Assembly: GCF_009881055.1 (NCBI RefSeq)
Contig: NZ_WXFG01000004.1
Span: forward strand, 1-61,402
DNA length: 61,402 bases
Reading direction: 5' to 3'
Origin: Peptoclostridium sp.
GTDB taxonomy: Bacteria; Bacillota; Clostridia; Peptostreptococcales; Peptostreptococcaceae
Shown: positions 1 through 8,409 of the stretch, one piece after another
Position numbering within the stretch: the stretch's first letter is position 1
Layout of the letters: each line of letters starts with the position of its first letter
Position numbers and translations under genes: made by a program
Notes under the pieces: generated by a model
Told to the model about the DNA's origin: nothing
Databases searched by the model: none
The model's input: only the letters and a program-made list of their open reading frames with translations

Positions 1-25
1 TGGCAAAATATTTAATTTAAGTAAT

Positions 26-64
26 AAAAAGCCTGGAAGGCTCATGTTTAAAAGCTTTCCAGGC
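26..64 (-). terminator. Rho-independent terminator of the Fe-S protein gene
   Basis: A 12-bp stem (one G-T pair) spans 31-64 around a 10-nt loop. On the minus strand it is followed by a T-run (the A-run at 26-30). It lies about 60 nt beyond the stop of the minus-strand Fe-S protein gene, so it probably ends that transcript. Confidence 0.8.
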
Positions 65-125
65 AAGCATCCAATAGAACAATATATCTTTTTTAAGGAA
101 TCATACACATAATTATTGACAGACT

Positions 126-869
126 CTATTTGTCGGATACTATTGTGCCGTCGAGAGCCACGGTAACTTCTCTGTAGGGCACTATCTTCTTGGAATTGAG
201 TATGGCCTGCTTTACAGAGGACAGTATTCCGGAGCAGCAGGGAACCTCCATCCTTACAACGGTTATGCTCTTTATGTCGTTTATAGAGAATATCTCAGAG
301 AGCTTGTCTTCGTAATATTTGTTGTCATCGAGCTTAGGGCAGCCTATGAGAGTCACTCTGCCCTTTATGAAATCGCTGTGGAAGCCTGCGTAAGCGTATG
401 CTGTGCAGTCAGCAGCTATTAGCACATCGGCGCCGTTGAAATAGTCTGCTGCAGGGTTTACAAGCTTTATTTGTACAGGCCACTGTGAAAGCTGTGACTT
501 TTGCTCTGAAGCAACCCTGGCTGAAGGTTCTGACGGCTTTGCAGCTGGAGCTGCCGGGGCGACAGTAAGTTTTTTGGCCATAGTTCCCGGACAGCCGCAA
601 GGCATTGGCTTAACACCGGCTTCTGCTGCTTTTTTGGCCTGGAGCTCCTTTACGGCTTCGTCGTCATAGGGAGCCGCATCCCTTTCTATCATTGTTATTG
701 CATTAGTAGGGCATGCTGGGAGGCAGTCACCAAGCCCGTCACAGTATTTGTCGTGTATGAGTCTGGCCTTGCCGTCAACCATCTGTATAGCTCCCTCGTG
801 GCATGCAGAGGCGCAAAGCCCGCACCCGTTGCAAAGTTCCTCGTTTATGCTTATTATTTTTCTTTTCAT
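126..869 (-). CDS. Small 4Fe-4S ferredoxin-type protein
   Basis: A 247-residue cytoplasmic iron-sulfur protein. The N-terminal 60 residues hold two 4Fe-4S cysteine sets (CNGCGLCASACHEG and CDGLGDCLPACP), the signature of a bacterial-type ferredoxin fold. A linker rich in Ala and Pro follows (about residues 70-125, including CGCPG). The C-terminal half has further conserved-looking cysteines (ADCTAYAY, GCPKLDD, PCCSG). Electron-transfer or redox-sensing is the safe call; the exact partner is unknown. It is transcribed away from a Crp/Fnr regulator, a layout often seen for a regulator and its target. Start ATG at 869 follows an AAAGGA-like site. Confidence 0.8.
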   Translation of the reverse strand: MKRKIISINEELCNGCGLCASACHEGAIQMVDGKARLIHDKYCDGLGDCLPACPTNAITMIERDAAPYDDEAVKELQAKKAAEAGVKPMPCGCPGTMAKKLTVAPAAPAAKPSEPSARVASEQKSQLSQWPVQIKLVNPAADYFNGADVLIAADCTAYAYAGFHSDFIKGRVTLIGCPKLDDNKYYEDKLSEIFSINDIKSITVVRMEVPCCSGILSSVKQAILNSKKIVPYREVTVALDGTIVSDK

Positions 870-1014
870 ATCAATATACCGTCCTTTCGATTATATGTTC
901 ATATATTGCACCATTACACTGTTATATAGATTCCCAAATTACATAGGCTAAAATTATATTTTAGTAGTTTCTGCTGACTTGATTTAATTATAATGGACAA
1001 TGGGTATAAAAAAA

Positions 1015-1028
1015 GTAACTTTAGTTAC
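1015..1028. promoter_or_regulatory. Palindromic operator candidate (GTAACT-TT-AGTTAC)
   Basis: A perfect 6+6 inverted repeat with a 2-nt spacer lies 24 bp upstream of the Crp/Fnr-family start and about 20 bp downstream of a TATAAT at 989-994. Crp/Fnr dimers bind short palindromes, so autoregulation or shared control of the divergent Fe-S gene is plausible. Nothing but the symmetry and position supports it. Confidence 0.45.
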
Positions 1029-1051
1029 AAAAATAAAAATTGGAGGAAATT

Positions 1052-1732
1052 ATGGACAGGATGATTCCGCTGTATCTGTCAAAGAGCATGCTTTTTCGGG
1101 GGTTTTCTCCAGACGATGTCGAAAAAGCGATTTCGAAGTCGGATTACAGGTTGAAAAAATACTCCAAGGGCGAGCTCATAGCCATTGAAGGGCATGAATG
1201 CAGCAGCATAGGCATAGTCATGAGCGGTGACGTGGTTGTCCAGAAGGTCTACTTATCGGGCAAGGTTGTCAATTTGGCGAAGCTCTCAAGAGGGGACGTA
1301 TTCGGCGAGGTGATTGTATTTTCAAACCAAAGGGAGTATCCAGCGACAATACTTTCGCAGAAAAGCTCCACAGTGCTCTTCATATCCAGGGAAAACATAA
1401 TAACCCTGTGCAAGCAGGATGAGCGGTTCCTTGAAAATTTCATGACGCAGCTTTCAAACAAGATATTAATGCTCAACAGGAAGGTGGAGAATCTCTCGCT
1501 TAAGACAATAAGGCAGAAGATATGCAGATTCCTGATAGAGGAATACAAAAGGCAGAAGGCCTTGAAGCTCAAAATCACCACAAGCAGGAGGGACATGGCC
1601 GAAAACTTCGGCATACCCAGGCCGTCACTTTCAAGGGAACTAATCAACATGAGGGATGAAGGGCTGATTGATTTTGGCAAGGGCTATATAGAGGTCATGG
1701 ACATAGAGGCAATAGAAGATTTTCTTTTCTAG
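1052..1732 (+). CDS. Crp/Fnr family transcriptional regulator
   Basis: A 226-residue DNA-binding regulator. Residues about 15-125 form the cyclic-nucleotide-binding beta-barrel (GIVMSGDVVVQK, LSRGDVFGE). A long dimer helix follows, then a C-terminal winged helix with the recognition element RDMAENFGIPRPSLSRELI. There is no N-terminal FNR-type cysteine cluster, so it probably does not sense O2 through an Fe-S centre; the effector is unknown. The start at 1052 is chosen because GGAGG sits 6-10 nt ahead; a TTG 12 nt upstream overlaps that site. It is divergent from the 4Fe-4S protein gene and precedes the Lon-like protease. Confidence 0.85.
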   Translation: MDRMIPLYLSKSMLFRGFSPDDVEKAISKSDYRLKKYSKGELIAIEGHECSSIGIVMSGDVVVQKVYLSGKVVNLAKLSRGDVFGEVIVFSNQREYPATILSQKSSTVLFISRENIITLCKQDERFLENFMTQLSNKILMLNRKVENLSLKTIRQKICRFLIEEYKRQKALKLKITTSRRDMAENFGIPRPSLSRELINMRDEGLIDFGKGYIEVMDIEAIEDFLF

Positions 1733-1804
1733 TATGCATTTTACTGGTGTCGTTTTTGGGTAAAAGAACAACTAGCGGGAATTATTGAATATGGGGGTGT
1801 ATTT

Positions 1805-4303
1805 ATGATAGACATAAAAAAATGGGAGCTCAGGCCGGAGGATTTGAAAAGCGGTTGCGACCTTTCGGATTACAATTTCAATACAACAAAGGATCTGGAT
1901 CCCCTTAGAGGAATAATTGGGCAAAACAGAGCTGCTGAAGCCATGAGCTTCGGATTGAACATAAAAAAGAAAGGCTACAACGTGTATGTGGCGGGGCTTA
2001 GCGGAACCGGCAGGACAAGCTACACCAAGTCACTCGTCCAGAAGGTTGCCACAGCCAAGAGGGAAAAGAGCATAAAGGATTGGGTGTATGTATACAACTT
2101 CAATTCCCCGGACGAGCCGATAGCTCTTTCTTTCAGCTCAGGCATAGGAAAGAACTTTAAAAAAGATGTGGAGCTGACTGTTGAAAAGCTTGTGGAAGAA
2201 GTGCCTAAGATTTTCTCTTCGAGGGAGTACGAGATCAGAAGTGCGGAAATTGTGCAAAGATATGAAAGGCTGAGCAAGAACATACTAATGGAGCTCAACG
2301 AATTTGCCAGGACAAAGGGCTTTGTATTCCAGCAGACAAACCAGGGGCTTTTCAGCATACCGCTAAGGCCAGACGGAACCCCTATGGCCGACGAGGAATA
2401 CAAGAATCTGACGGAAGAGGACTACGAAATAATTAAGAAAAAATCGATACAGCTCAACAAGGAGATTAACGACTACCTCAACAGGATAAAAAGCCTAGAG
2501 GAGCAGTTCCGGGAAAGCCTGGATGAGCTGGACAGGAGGACGGGAGACAGCATAGCCAGCTTCTTTATGGAGGTGCTCGTAGAGGATTACGGCAAGGACG
2601 AGAAGGTGCTTTCATATCTGAATGACATGAAGCACGACATAATTGACAACATCAACAAGTTCAAGGAGCCAAAGAGCCAGGAGCTTGCGAATCCGTTCCT
2701 GATGATGCAGCAAAGGGACGACGGAAGATTCTTAATGAGGTATCAGGTGAACCTGTTCATAGACAACAGCGACAAGACGGATCTTCCTGTAGTCAACGAA
2801 ATCAATCCGACCTACTACAACCTCACAGGTATGATAGAGTACAAGAACGAGATGGGCCTAATGACCACAAACTTCATGCAGCTCAAGCCCGGCGCCCTGC
2901 ACAGGGCCAATGGAGGTTTCCTTATACTCGATGTCAAGGATTTGTTCTCTCATCCGTTCGCGTGGGAGGCTCTTAGAAGGGCACTCAGGACGGATTCCAT
3001 AACAATGGAGACGCTCAACAAGCAGTACGGCTATATTGTCACATCGACTCTCAAGCCAGACCCTATAGAGCTTGATATAAAGGTAATACTGATTGGTGAC
3101 TACATGACCTACAGCCTCCTTTACGCGTACGATGAGGAGTTCAGGAAGCAGTTCAGGATAATGGCCGATTTTGACGTGGAGTTCAAAAGAAACGAGGAGA
3201 ACGTCATAAAGCTTGCCAGATTCATAAGGAGCCACTGCGAGGAAGTCGGGCTCAAGCATTTTGACAAGGGCGCCGTTGAGATGGTTGTGGAGTACAGCTC
3301 CAGGATTGCCGAGGACAAGCAGAAGCTAAGCGCCAGATTCAACCAGGTTGTAGAGATACTATACGAGGCAGAAGCCTACAGCGACGAGAATAATGAATAC
3401 GTGACTGCGGCCGATGTAATGAAGGCCATAGAGGGCAAGAAATACAGAAACAGCAAGTACGAGGAGAAGCTCAACGAGCTCTTTGAGGAGGGCACGCTGC
3501 TAATAGACATAGACGGCGAGAAGATAGGCCAGATAAACGGACTTACGGTTATGGGAAGCGGAGAGTACAGCTTCGGCAAACCGGCAAGGATGACAGCCTC
3601 CACATACAAGGGCAAGGCGGGCATAATAAATATAGAAAGGGAGGTAAGGCACAGTGGCAGCATACACGATAAAGGCGTACTCATACTCAGCGGCTATTTG
3701 GGCGAAAAGTACGGCAAGGAAAAGCCTATATCCCTCACGACATCCATTACCTTCGAACAGACCTACTCGCACATAGACGGGGACAGCGCTTCGAGTACGG
3801 AGCTGTACGTAATAATCTCCAGCATAGCAGAAATACCGATAAAGCAGTATATAGCAGTCACAGGTTCCATAAGCCAGAAGGGCGAGATACAGCCAATAGG
3901 CGGTGTGAATGAAAAGATAGAGGGCTTCTTTGACGTTTGCAAGATTAAAGGTCTCACAGGCAGGCAGGGAGTCTTGATACCAAAGACAAATGTCAAGAAC
4001 CTGATGCTTAGGCAGGATGTAATAGACGCAGTCAGAGAGGGCGTGTTCCACATATACTCAATAGAGCACGTGGACGAAGGACTAGAGATACTGACAGGAC
4101 TTCCTATTGAAGAAATAGACGAGAGGGTTTCAAAGAGGCTCAGAGAGTCAGACGATGAGGAAGGAAAGGCTTGTGAAAAAGCCGCCGCAGAGGGAACGGT
4201 GCAGCAGGAGCCGGCTCCGCAGACGGGAATAGAGCAAGGCGGAGAGGATGAAGACGATAACAATGAAGAAGATGAAGACGAGAATGAGGAAAGAAAGCTT
4301 TAA
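1805..4303 (+). CDS. Lon-type ATP-dependent protease
   Basis: An 832-residue Lon-family AAA+ protease without the classical Lon N-terminal substrate domain. Near residues 60-75 it has a P-loop-like AGLSGTGRTS; a long helical insertion with coiled-coil character lies at about 110-270. The C-terminal proteolytic domain carries the catalytic serine in DGDSASSTEL and the lysine downstream in GGVNEKIEGF, the Lon Ser-Lys dyad. The last 45 residues are a low-complexity acidic tail (runs of Asp and Glu). It probably degrades damaged or regulatory proteins in the cytoplasm. It starts 72 nt after the Crp/Fnr gene and may share its transcript. Confidence 0.88.
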   Translation: MIDIKKWELRPEDLKSGCDLSDYNFNTTKDLDPLRGIIGQNRAAEAMSFGLNIKKKGYNVYVAGLSGTGRTSYTKSLVQKVATAKREKSIKDWVYVYNFNSPDEPIALSFSSGIGKNFKKDVELTVEKLVEEVPKIFSSREYEIRSAEIVQRYERLSKNILMELNEFARTKGFVFQQTNQGLFSIPLRPDGTPMADEEYKNLTEEDYEIIKKKSIQLNKEINDYLNRIKSLEEQFRESLDELDRRTGDSIASFFMEVLVEDYGKDEKVLSYLNDMKHDIIDNINKFKEPKSQELANPFLMMQQRDDGRFLMRYQVNLFIDNSDKTDLPVVNEINPTYYNLTGMIEYKNEMGLMTTNFMQLKPGALHRANGGFLILDVKDLFSHPFAWEALRRALRTDSITMETLNKQYGYIVTSTLKPDPIELDIKVILIGDYMTYSLLYAYDEEFRKQFRIMADFDVEFKRNEENVIKLARFIRSHCEEVGLKHFDKGAVEMVVEYSSRIAEDKQKLSARFNQVVEILYEAEAYSDENNEYVTAADVMKAIEGKKYRNSKYEEKLNELFEEGTLLIDIDGEKIGQINGLTVMGSGEYSFGKPARMTASTYKGKAGIINIEREVRHSGSIHDKGVLILSGYLGEKYGKEKPISLTTSITFEQTYSHIDGDSASSTELYVIISSIAEIPIKQYIAVTGSISQKGEIQPIGGVNEKIEGFFDVCKIKGLTGRQGVLIPKTNVKNLMLRQDVIDAVREGVFHIYSIEHVDEGLEILTGLPIEEIDERVSKRLRESDDEEGKACEKAAAEGTVQQEPAPQTGIEQGGEDEDDNNEEDEDENEERKL

Positions 4304-4314
4304 GCAGGAAAGGT

Positions 4315-4385
4315 GACAAAAATAAATGGGACGGCCATCACGAGTCTGAAAAGCTTGACTCATGATAGCCGTCCCATTGTCATGT
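4315..4385. terminator. Bidirectional terminator between convergent genes
   Basis: A long imperfect stem (TGGGACGGC at 4327-4335 pairs with GCCGTCCCA at 4368-4376, with inner pairing of GAGTC and GACTC) lies between the protease stop and the universal stress protein stop. T-rich tracts flank it on both strands, fitting termination in both directions. Confidence 0.75.
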
Positions 4386-4389
4386 TGTT

Positions 4390-4842
4390 TTAGCGGAGTA
4401 TAAGAATTGGTGCGGCAGAGTAATGGACAACCTTGTTTGTGACGCTGCCGAGAGTGAACCTTCTGGCGGCTCCCATGCCGTGCGTGCACATTATGATAAG
4501 GTCCAGATTTTCGAGCTCGCTCATTTCGAGTATTATGTCTGCGGCATGTCCAAAGCCTACGTATGTCCTGATTCTGGAATGGCTGAAGCCGTCAAGATAT
4601 TTGAGCGCGTCCGAAAGCAGAGTGAGATTGATGGTGCCATATTCATGATGACTTATTTTTTCGGCTACAAAGTCTTCCGGTTTGATTTCAATGTAGGGCC
4701 TTTCAGGCGGAGTGGGCATGAAAGTCTTTTCTACAGTCACAATGATTAATTCGTATTCGGCCATGCCCTCCACGAATTTCTTGGCGTAATCCAGAGCTTT
4801 GTATGACGAAGTAGAGCCGTCAAACGGAAGGAGAATATTCAC
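4390..4842 (-). CDS. Universal stress protein, UspA family
   Basis: A 150-residue single-domain Usp. It begins MNILLPFDGSTSS, the first strand and Asp of the Usp fold, and ends with the ATP-binding signature G-x2-G-x9-G-S (HGMGAARRFTLGSVTNKV), so it is probably of the ATP-binding class. The role is stress endurance; the specific target is unknown. It starts 22 nt downstream of the 5-formyl-THF cyclo-ligase gene on the same strand, with an AAAGGAGGG site, so the two are probably co-transcribed. Confidence 0.9.
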   Translation of the reverse strand: MNILLPFDGSTSSYKALDYAKKFVEGMAEYELIIVTVEKTFMPTPPERPYIEIKPEDFVAEKISHHEYGTINLTLLSDALKYLDGFSHSRIRTYVGFGHAADIILEMSELENLDLIIMCTHGMGAARRFTLGSVTNKVVHYSAAPILILR

Positions 4843-4864
4843 AGCGAGCCCTCCTTTGTTTTTT

Positions 4865-5452
4865 TTAGTCTTTTTTGCAAATTTCTATAATCCTGTCTTC
4901 GGTTACTATGATGTCAACTGTTGCATCGAATGAGTCGTGCGGCACTGAATCGTGAAGCTGAAGCTCGAAGGCCACTCCTACCTTGACTACGGACTCGTTA
5001 TCTATTGACGCGAGGAACCTGTCATAGAAGCCTGCACCGTAGCCGACTCTGTAGCCGTACTTGTCGAAGGCCACGCCGGGCACTATTATAACGTCGAGCT
5101 CCTCCTTGTCAAACACTCTTACATATTCAGGCTTGGGCTCAAGAAGTCCGAACTTTGAAATTTGAAGCTCCTTGTCTGGATCCATAAGCTGAGAAGGTAT
5201 CAGCTGCCTGCCTTTGAACACCGAAATGGGTATGACAACATTCTTGCCGTTTGAAAGGCAGTAGTCTATAAGCAGCCTCGTCTGCACTTCATTTCTAAAG
5301 TCTATATAGGTCATAATGCTCCTTGCGTTTTTGACGCTGTCGAGCGATATTAGCCTTTCAAATATTTTTTGAGACTTTAGTTTCACTTCATCGCCACTTT
5401 GGCTTTCCCTGTCTGAAATCGCTTTATTTCTGAACTCCGACTTGCTCATCAT
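4865..5452 (-). CDS. 5-formyltetrahydrofolate cyclo-ligase
   Basis: A 195-residue enzyme that uses ATP to convert 5-formyl-THF (a storage or inhibitory folate) to 5,10-methenyl-THF. The family signature is the substrate/ATP-binding region GYRVGYGAGFYDRFL near residue 135-150, preceded by DVIIVPGVAFD. The basic N-terminus (SKSEFRNK) fits the family, and the length matches. The start is preceded by CCGGAGG. In an organism fermenting glycine and formate through C1-folates this recycling step is expected. It is first in a two-gene minus-strand operon with the universal stress protein. Confidence 0.93.
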   Translation of the reverse strand: MMSKSEFRNKAISDRESQSGDEVKLKSQKIFERLISLDSVKNARSIMTYIDFRNEVQTRLLIDYCLSNGKNVVIPISVFKGRQLIPSQLMDPDKELQISKFGLLEPKPEYVRVFDKEELDVIIVPGVAFDKYGYRVGYGAGFYDRFLASIDNESVVKVGVAFELQLHDSVPHDSFDATVDIIVTEDRIIEICKKD

Positions 5453-5497
5453 GATTATACCTCCGGAAATAATAGTGGTCTATGCAGTCTATACAGA

Positions 5498-5527
5498 TTG
5501 AAGAATTGCATGTTTTACTGTTATAAT
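5498..5527 (+). promoter_or_regulatory. Candidate sigma-A promoter for ftsE operon
   Basis: TTGAAG (5498-5503), an 18-bp spacer and TATAAT (5522-5527) lie in the 215-bp divergent gap before ftsE. The transcript would have about 135 nt of 5-prime leader. Confidence 0.45.
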
Positions 5528-5668
5528 AAAATTGTTGCCAATAAAACGATTTTAAAACACTATTTATCGAATTAATTCTATTTTCAAGGAAAACAGTTCA
5601 ATATACAGAAAATTCTACATATATTATCAAATGGCGTCAAGCCAAAAGAACTTTTAGGAGTGGTAATA

Positions 5669-6352
5669 TTGATTAAATTCGAAAACGTAAACATGGAATA
5701 TAAGAATGGAAAAAAGGCGCTCATAGACGCCAACATAGAGATAGGCAAGGGCGAGTTTGTGTTCATCGTGGGCTCTTCAGGAGCCGGCAAATCGACATTC
5801 ATAAAGCTCCTGCTCAAGGAACAGGAGCCCAGCAGCGGCAGCATAATCATCGACGGCCGTGAGACGACATCACTTTCAAAGCGAAAAATACCGATGCTAA
5901 GGAGAAACATGGGAGTAGTGTTCCAGGATTTCAGGCTGCTGCCAAACAAGACTGTATACGAGAACGTATCATTCGCCATGGAGATAACAGGCCATAGCGG
6001 CAAGGAGATAAGAAGAAAGGTCCCTTTCGTGCTCGGCATGGTTGGTCTTAGCTCTAAGTCCAAATCATATCCGGGAGAGCTCTCCGGAGGAGAGCAGCAG
6101 AGGGTAAGCATAGCCAGGGCCATAATTAACCAGCCTGCGCTCCTGATTGCGGACGAGCCTACAGGTAACCTGGATCCCCAGAACTCCTGGGAGATAATGA
6201 GACTTCTAAAGGACATCAACAGAAGGGGAACCACAGTGCTTATAGCAACTCACGCCAAGGAGCTGGTCGATGAGATGAGGCAAAGGGTAATAGAGCTCGA
6301 TGGCGGCAGGATAGTAAGGGACGAAGAAAGGGGAAGTTACGAAAATGTTTAG
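5669..6352 (+). CDS. ftsE: Cell-division ATP-binding protein FtsE
   Basis: A 227-residue ABC ATPase of the FtsEX complex, which transmits ATP hydrolysis across the membrane to activate peptidoglycan hydrolases. Visible motifs are Walker A GSSGAGKST, Q-loop region FQDFRLLPNKTVYENV (typical of FtsE), signature LSGGEQQRVS, Walker B LLIADEPTGNLD and a switch His in ATHAKE. The TTG at 5669 (MIKFENV) is preferred because AGGAG lies 8 nt upstream; the GTG at 5660 would overlap that site. It overlaps ftsX by 8 nt. Confidence 0.95.
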   Translation: MIKFENVNMEYKNGKKALIDANIEIGKGEFVFIVGSSGAGKSTFIKLLLKEQEPSSGSIIIDGRETTSLSKRKIPMLRRNMGVVFQDFRLLPNKTVYENVSFAMEITGHSGKEIRRKVPFVLGMVGLSSKSKSYPGELSGGEQQRVSIARAIINQPALLIADEPTGNLDPQNSWEIMRLLKDINRRGTTVLIATHAKELVDEMRQRVIELDGGRIVRDEERGSYENV

Positions 6353-7235
6353 CAGCATATTTTACAACATCAAGGAGGGCCTAAAGGGGATATGGAGAAA
6401 CAGGCCTATGGCGCTGGCTTCGGTAAGCTCTGTGGCGGCATCCCTTTTCATACTGGGCATAATAATTATACTTGTGCTCAACATAAATTCGTTCACTATG
6501 ACGATGCAAAGCAAGTTTGACAAGATGCAGGTGTATCTTGTGGACGGTCTGGACACCCAGGAGATTTATGACGTCAAGGAAGAGATTGAAGCCGTTGACG
6601 GCGTTGACGGAGTAGAATTCGAATCGAGCAAGGATGCGTTTGTAAAGCTGCAGCAGAGATGGGGCAAGGACGCATATCTGCTTGAGGGAATGGAAACCTC
6701 GCTTCAGAATTCATTCATAGTCAATCTCGAAAGCCTTGAATCGGCAGACGCTGTTTTTGCACAGCTCAAGTCTCTGGAGGGAGTAGAGGACATAAAGTAC
6801 TACAAGGATGTAATAAACAAGCTTATAAAGATATCAGCATGGATAAGGAACATAGGCCTGGCGCTCATAGTGCTGCTTTCGTCGGTATCGCTTTTTGTCA
6901 TATCGAACACAATAAAGATAGCTCTCTATGCAAGGCGCAGGGAGATAAACATAATGAAATATATCGGGGCTACCAACTGGTTTATAAGAGGACCTTTCCT
7001 GGTCGAGGGCATGGTGCTTGGAGGCCTTGGAGCACTTGGCTCTCTTGGCTTAATAAGCGTCTGCTACAAATACATCTACATCAAGCTAAACAGTAATTCC
7101 TACTGGGCGATGATGAGCAACGTACTGTCGCTGGACGATATATTCTCAAGCCTGGTTATAATATTCGCAGTTATGGGTGTAGGCATAGGTATGCTCGGAA
7201 GTCTCATATCACTCAAAAAGCATCTTGAGGTATAG
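6345..7235 (+). CDS. ftsX: Cell-division permease FtsX
   Basis: A 296-residue integral membrane partner of FtsE. An N-terminal cytoplasmic stretch (GLKGIWRNRPMALASV) leads to TM1 near residues 22-45, then a large extracellular domain (about 45-165) that should contact the periplasmic or wall hydrolase activator, then three more TM segments (about 170-290). The YARRREINIMKYIGAT segment is the conserved cytoplasmic loop of the FtsX/MacB family. Its start overlaps the ftsE stop, and the next gene encodes an EnvC-like M23 protein, its probable partner. Confidence 0.94.
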   Translation: MFSSIFYNIKEGLKGIWRNRPMALASVSSVAASLFILGIIIILVLNINSFTMTMQSKFDKMQVYLVDGLDTQEIYDVKEEIEAVDGVDGVEFESSKDAFVKLQQRWGKDAYLLEGMETSLQNSFIVNLESLESADAVFAQLKSLEGVEDIKYYKDVINKLIKISAWIRNIGLALIVLLSSVSLFVISNTIKIALYARRREINIMKYIGATNWFIRGPFLVEGMVLGGLGALGSLGLISVCYKYIYIKLNSNSYWAMMSNVLSLDDIFSSLVIIFAVMGVGIGMLGSLISLKKHLEV

Positions 7236-7247
7236 GGAGGGAACGAT

Positions 7248-8366
7248 TTGAGAAGGATAGCCATAGTCATTTCGATTATGCTTTTGATGTCTAGTATGAC
7301 ATCTTTTGGAGCTCAGGTTGACGATCTTAAAAAGAAGTTAAATGACACCAAGGGCAGCATGAAAAATGCGCAGCAGCAGCTGAATGCAAACAAGAAGGAG
7401 CAGGGCAAAGTCGCTGACAAGATAGAATCGCTCAACAACGAGATAAACAGGACAGAGCAGGAGATAGACAGGCTCTTTTCGCAGATAATGCAGACAAAGG
7501 GCGAGATAAGCATACAGCAAAAAGAGATGAAAAGACTGCAGGAGCTTATTGAAGCGCAAAAGGAGCTTCTCAAAAAAAGGCTCAGGGTCATGTATAAGAC
7601 ATCTGACATAGACTATATGGAGGTTCTCCTTAGCTCAACTGACATTAGCGAGTTCATGTCGAACCTGGACATGATAAAGCGAATAGCAGAGCATGACAAG
7701 GAGCTTATAGAGCAGTTCAAGAAGGACAGGGAGAAGGTTGAGAAGGTTAAGCAGGGGCTCGAGCAGAAGGAAAAAATGCTGGCTGACCTGCAGCGCAAGG
7801 CTGAATCAGAAAAGACTAAGCTCGCTGTCTCCAGGGGACAGCAGGTGGAATACAAGCAGGAGCTTGAACAGAGCGCTGAAGAGATTGAGGCAGAGATAGA
7901 CAAGTTCAACGAATACGCAAGGAGCATACAGTCACAGATAGCAAAGCTCCAATCGTCTTCGGCGAGCTACGGAGGCGGAGCCATGGCATGGCCTTCAGCT
8001 GGGAGCACCAGGGTGACGTCGCCTTTTGGCTACAGGAACCATCCGATACTCAAAAAGCAGAAATTCCACAGCGGCATAGACATAGGTGCTCCTTCGGGCA
8101 GCAACGTGCTTGCCGCCAATGATGGAACAGTCATTTTCGCGGGCTGGCAGGGAGGATACGGCAATACGGTAATGATTGACCATGGCGGCAAGATAGTGAC
8201 TCTCTATGGTCACAACTCGAGACTCCTTGTAGGAACAGGAGACAAGGTTACAAGAGGACAGGTTATTGCAAAGTGCGGCTCCACCGGACTTTCCACGGGC
8301 CCTCACATACACTTTGAAGTAAGAAAGAACGGAAGTCCAGTAGATCCAATGGGTTGGGTCAGATAG
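7248..8366 (+). CDS. EnvC-like murein hydrolase, M23 peptidase with coiled coil
   Basis: A 372-residue exported protein. Residues 1-22 are a signal peptide (MRRIAIVISIMLLM). Residues about 25-235 are a long coiled coil rich in Lys, Glu and Gln, as in EnvC/CwlO/PcsB partners of FtsEX. The C-terminal lysostaphin-type M23 domain has the zinc motifs HSGIDIGAP, YGHN and PHIHFEV, so all metal ligands appear present and it may be an active endopeptidase. TTG start at 7248 follows GGAGGG. It is 12 nt after ftsX, supporting an FtsEX-activated hydrolase module. Confidence 0.92.
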   Translation: MRRIAIVISIMLLMSSMTSFGAQVDDLKKKLNDTKGSMKNAQQQLNANKKEQGKVADKIESLNNEINRTEQEIDRLFSQIMQTKGEISIQQKEMKRLQELIEAQKELLKKRLRVMYKTSDIDYMEVLLSSTDISEFMSNLDMIKRIAEHDKELIEQFKKDREKVEKVKQGLEQKEKMLADLQRKAESEKTKLAVSRGQQVEYKQELEQSAEEIEAEIDKFNEYARSIQSQIAKLQSSSASYGGGAMAWPSAGSTRVTSPFGYRNHPILKKQKFHSGIDIGAPSGSNVLAANDGTVIFAGWQGGYGNTVMIDHGGKIVTLYGHNSRLLVGTGDKVTRGQVIAKCGSTGLSTGPHIHFEVRKNGSPVDPMGWVR

Positions 8367-8409
8367 ATAATGCAGCTGAAGCGCCCATCCATAATGAGGG
8401 GAGAAAATA

